From Bacteroidetes bacterium UBA5543 (GTDB taxonomy: Bacteria; Bacteroidota; Bacteroidia; Chitinophagales; Chitinophagaceae): a stretch of DNA of 8,096 bases. A program made the translations under genes and the position numbers. Below, piece by piece: positions 6,729 to 8,096 of this stretch. The first letter of the stretch is position 1, and each line of letters begins with the position of its first letter. The notes under the pieces are model-generated. The model was not told the origin of the DNA and searched no databases. It saw only the letters and a program-made list of their open reading frames with translations. The stretch covers positions 33,391 to 41,486 of the forward strand of contig DINJ01000190.1 of assembly GCA_002423665.1 (NCBI GenBank), in the 5' to 3' direction.

Positions 6729-7112
6729 CTAAAGGCTATCCGCCTTTATTGTACCTGTTCCAATCAACATGTCATCTTTGTTAACCCTGGCACTCCATAA
6801 CCACTTATCATTTTCATAATAATCATGATCAGGGTATGTTATTGCCAAACTTTCTTTAGAAGTGCATTCAAACATTACTTCGAAATTTCCCAGCGAATCT
6901 GTCGAAAAACGATATGACCGAATATTCGGTTCTTCGCTGAAAGTAGAGCTAGTCCTGCTGCCTGAAACATGCAATTTGTAATCGTTATTTTTAATTGGCT
7001 CGCCCGTAGTTTTGTCAATTATGGCACCTGTTATTATTCTCTGCTGCTCTTTTTCGCAGGAGGCCATAGCACACATAATCAGGCATGTTAACAAGAGCAG
7101 GAGTTTATTCAT
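6729..7112 (-). CDS. Small lipoprotein with a carboxypeptidase-regulatory-like N-terminal strand pattern; function unknown
   Basis: It has 127 residues from ATG 7112; an in-frame ATG at 7124 would add MHII, but MNKLLLLL gives a normal signal-peptide start. The signal sequence ends at the lipobox-like MASC with C19 as the likely lipidated residue, followed by EKEQQ. The mature part opens with ITGAIIDKTTGEPIKN, the pattern of the carboxypeptidase-regulatory-like (transthyretin-type) fold common in Bacteroidota envelope proteins, and DSLGNFEVMFE fits the next strands. The rest (SLAITYPDHDYYENDKW) is consistent with a small beta-sandwich. It is the last gene of a leftward group, 66 bases after the 65-residue membrane protein gene. 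In that gap a TATTATTTG (reverse strand, about 7150-7160) is one base longer than the -7 consensus, so its own promoter is possible but unproven. No partner or ligand can be named. Confidence 0.8.
   Translation of the reverse strand: MNKLLLLLTCLIMCAMASCEKEQQRIITGAIIDKTTGEPIKNNDYKLHVSGSRTSSTFSEEPNIRSYRFSTDSLGNFEVMFECTSKESLAITYPDHDYYENDKWLWSARVNKDDMLIGTGTIKADSL
6730..6748. terminator. Hairpin between convergent transcripts, overlapping the lipoprotein stop codon
   Basis: TAAAGGC (6730-6736) and GCCTTTA (6742-6748) form a 7-bp stem with a 5-base loop. Read forward it is followed by TTGTACC, so it could back up the dnaN terminator. Read in reverse it begins within the last codons of the lipoprotein gene, includes its TAG, and is followed by GGGTTATTC, a weak tail. 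Its position at the meeting point of two converging transcripts suggests a bidirectional terminator. Confidence 0.4.
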
Positions 7113-7190
7113 AATAATGTGCATTTAGGTATTAGATAAATATCCTGAACAAATAATATACCAAACAGTCGATTAAGTACCTTTTGATTG

Positions 7191-7388
7191 TTACATCACA
7201 CGTATAATACCAGCGCTGAAGAATAATACGCCTGAAATGAAATGGAGCATGCCTGTATTATGGGTTTTCTTTTTAGCAGCAAGTTCCGTATCGGTCGTCA
7301 CAGGCATCTGCTTTGCTTTATTCAAATAGTTGGTGCCTATACTAGCGAAAGTAACAGCTAATGCAAAAAAAGCTATTGATAATGCCAT
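7191..7388 (-). CDS. Small two-helix membrane protein, function unknown
   Basis: It has 65 residues. Residues 2-20 (ALSIAFFALAVTFASIGTN) and 47-62 (MLHFISGVLFFSAGIIR) are hydrophobic segments joined by a polar, lysine-rich loop containing NKAKQ and AAKKKTHN. By the positive-inside rule the loop would be cytoplasmic with both ends outside. There is no lipobox. The ATG lies 13 bases after the stop of the upstream sigma-54-type activator gene, close enough for one transcript. I do not recognise a named family. Confidence 0.72.
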   Translation of the reverse strand: MALSIAFFALAVTFASIGTNYLNKAKQMPVTTDTELAAKKKTHNTGMLHFISGVLFFSAGIIRVM

Positions 7389-7401
7389 ATTTCTCTTAAG
7401 T

Positions 7402-8096
7402 CTACTTCCCTAAAATATACAACTCCACATCTTTCTTTGTTATCTTCTTATCGCTGAAGATGATGAGGCGCTCTACGGCGTTGCGCAGTTCGCGGATATT
7501 ACCTGTCCAGTTGTGCTTTTGCATAGCGTCCAGCGCTGCTTTTTCAATGTCCTTCTTCCCCTGGTTGTATTCATTGCTGATGTCTTCTATAAAATGTTCT
7601 ACCAATTCAGGTATGTCTTCGGCACGTTCGTTCAGCGTAGGCACTTGTATAATCACCACACCCAGCCTGTGGTACAGGTCCAGTCGGAATTTCTTCTCCT
7701 CCACTTCCTGCATCAGGTCTTTGTTCGTAGCGGCTATCACACGCACATCCACCTTTATCTCCTTGTCGCCGCCCACGCGGGTTATCTTGCTCTCCTGCAG
7801 GGCACGCAGTACCTTGGCTTGCGCATCCAGGCTCATATCACCTATCTCATCCAGGAAGAGCGTGCCGCCCTTAGCCTGCTCAAACTTACCTATGCGCTGT
7901 TTGATGGCCGATGTAAACGAACCCTTCTCATGTCCAAACAGTTCGCTCTCTATCAGTTCAGACGGTATGGCGGCGCAGTTCACCTCTATCATCGGGCCGT
8001 TGGAGCGGGGGCTCAGTTCATGTATATTTCTCGCCACCAATTCTTTGCCTACACCATTGGCGCCCGTTATCAGCACACGTGCGTCTGTAGGTGCTA
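7402..8096 (-). CDS. NtrC-family sigma-54 activator, AAA+ domain, no C-terminal HTH; N-terminus outside the window
   Basis: The frame is open to the right edge, so the visible 230 residues are the C-terminal part; a Met-start at 8076 would be a GTG in mid-domain and is not real. Numbering from the first visible residue: Walker A GANGVGKE (11-18), the GAFTGA position as GSFTSA (58-63), Walker B DEIGDM (82-87), sensor I AATNKDL (121-127), FRLDLYHRL with the arginine-finger region (136-144), and sensor [10 protein letters not shown] (196-203). In the family such domains use ATP to remodel RNA polymerase holding sigma-54. The protein ends 27 residues after sensor II with DVELYILGK, so the usual Fis-type helix-turn-helix is absent. 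A receiver domain upstream is likely but not visible. It heads the leftward group. Confidence 0.93.
   Translation of the reverse strand, partial: APTDARVLITGANGVGKELVARNIHELSPRSNGPMIEVNCAAIPSELIESELFGHEKGSFTSAIKQRIGKFEQAKGGTLFLDEIGDMSLDAQAKVLRALQESKITRVGGDKEIKVDVRVIAATNKDLMQEVEEKKFRLDLYHRLGVVIIQVPTLNERAEDIPELVEHFIEDISNEYNQGKKDIEKAALDAMQKHNWTGNIRELRNAVERLIIFSDKKITKKDVELYILGK

Overview
The window looks like chromosome of a member of the Bacteroidota, most likely from the Chitinophagaceae/Sphingobacteriia side. This rests on three things: promoters of the TAnnTTTG type, AT-rich leaders without clear Shine-Dalgarno sequences, and a large secreted protein built from a Bacteroidota-type N-terminal module followed by Ig-like repeats. 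The AlaRS and DnaN proteins also read like Bacteroidota orthologues. No finer taxonomy can be supported from the sequence alone.

Layout. (1) Positions 1-1586, minus strand: the N-terminal 528 residues of a large exported protein with Ig-like repeats; its C-terminus lies off the left edge. (2) Positions 1587-2081: a 495-base divergent intergenic region. It holds an unassigned forward promoter, a 195-base stretch bounded by inverted copies of a 19-base palindromic motif, an 11-base direct repeat, and the -7 element of alaS. (3) Positions 2082-5366, plus strand: alaS (full-length alanyl-tRNA synthetase), followed 9 bases later by a gene for a secreted beta-sandwich protein of unknown role. (4) Positions 5367-5463: two near-consensus DnaA boxes 21 bases apart, then a TATCTTTG promoter. 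(5) Positions 5464-6585: dnaN (sliding clamp), followed by a good stem-loop terminator. (6) Positions 6729-8096, minus strand: a three-gene group reading leftward. It starts with the AAA+ part of an NtrC-type sigma-54 activator (N-terminus off the right edge), then a 65-residue two-helix membrane protein, then a small lipoprotein.

How it fits together. alaS and dnaN are housekeeping genes for translation and replication. The DnaA boxes suggest that dnaN is controlled by DnaA or lies in a replication-related region. The activator lacks a C-terminal Fis-type DNA-binding domain and has GSFTSA where GAFTGA is usual, so it may act without binding DNA specifically. I do not see a convincing new defence or mobile system. 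The most unusual pieces are the palindrome-bounded element before alaS, the paired DnaA boxes, and the HTH-less activator.
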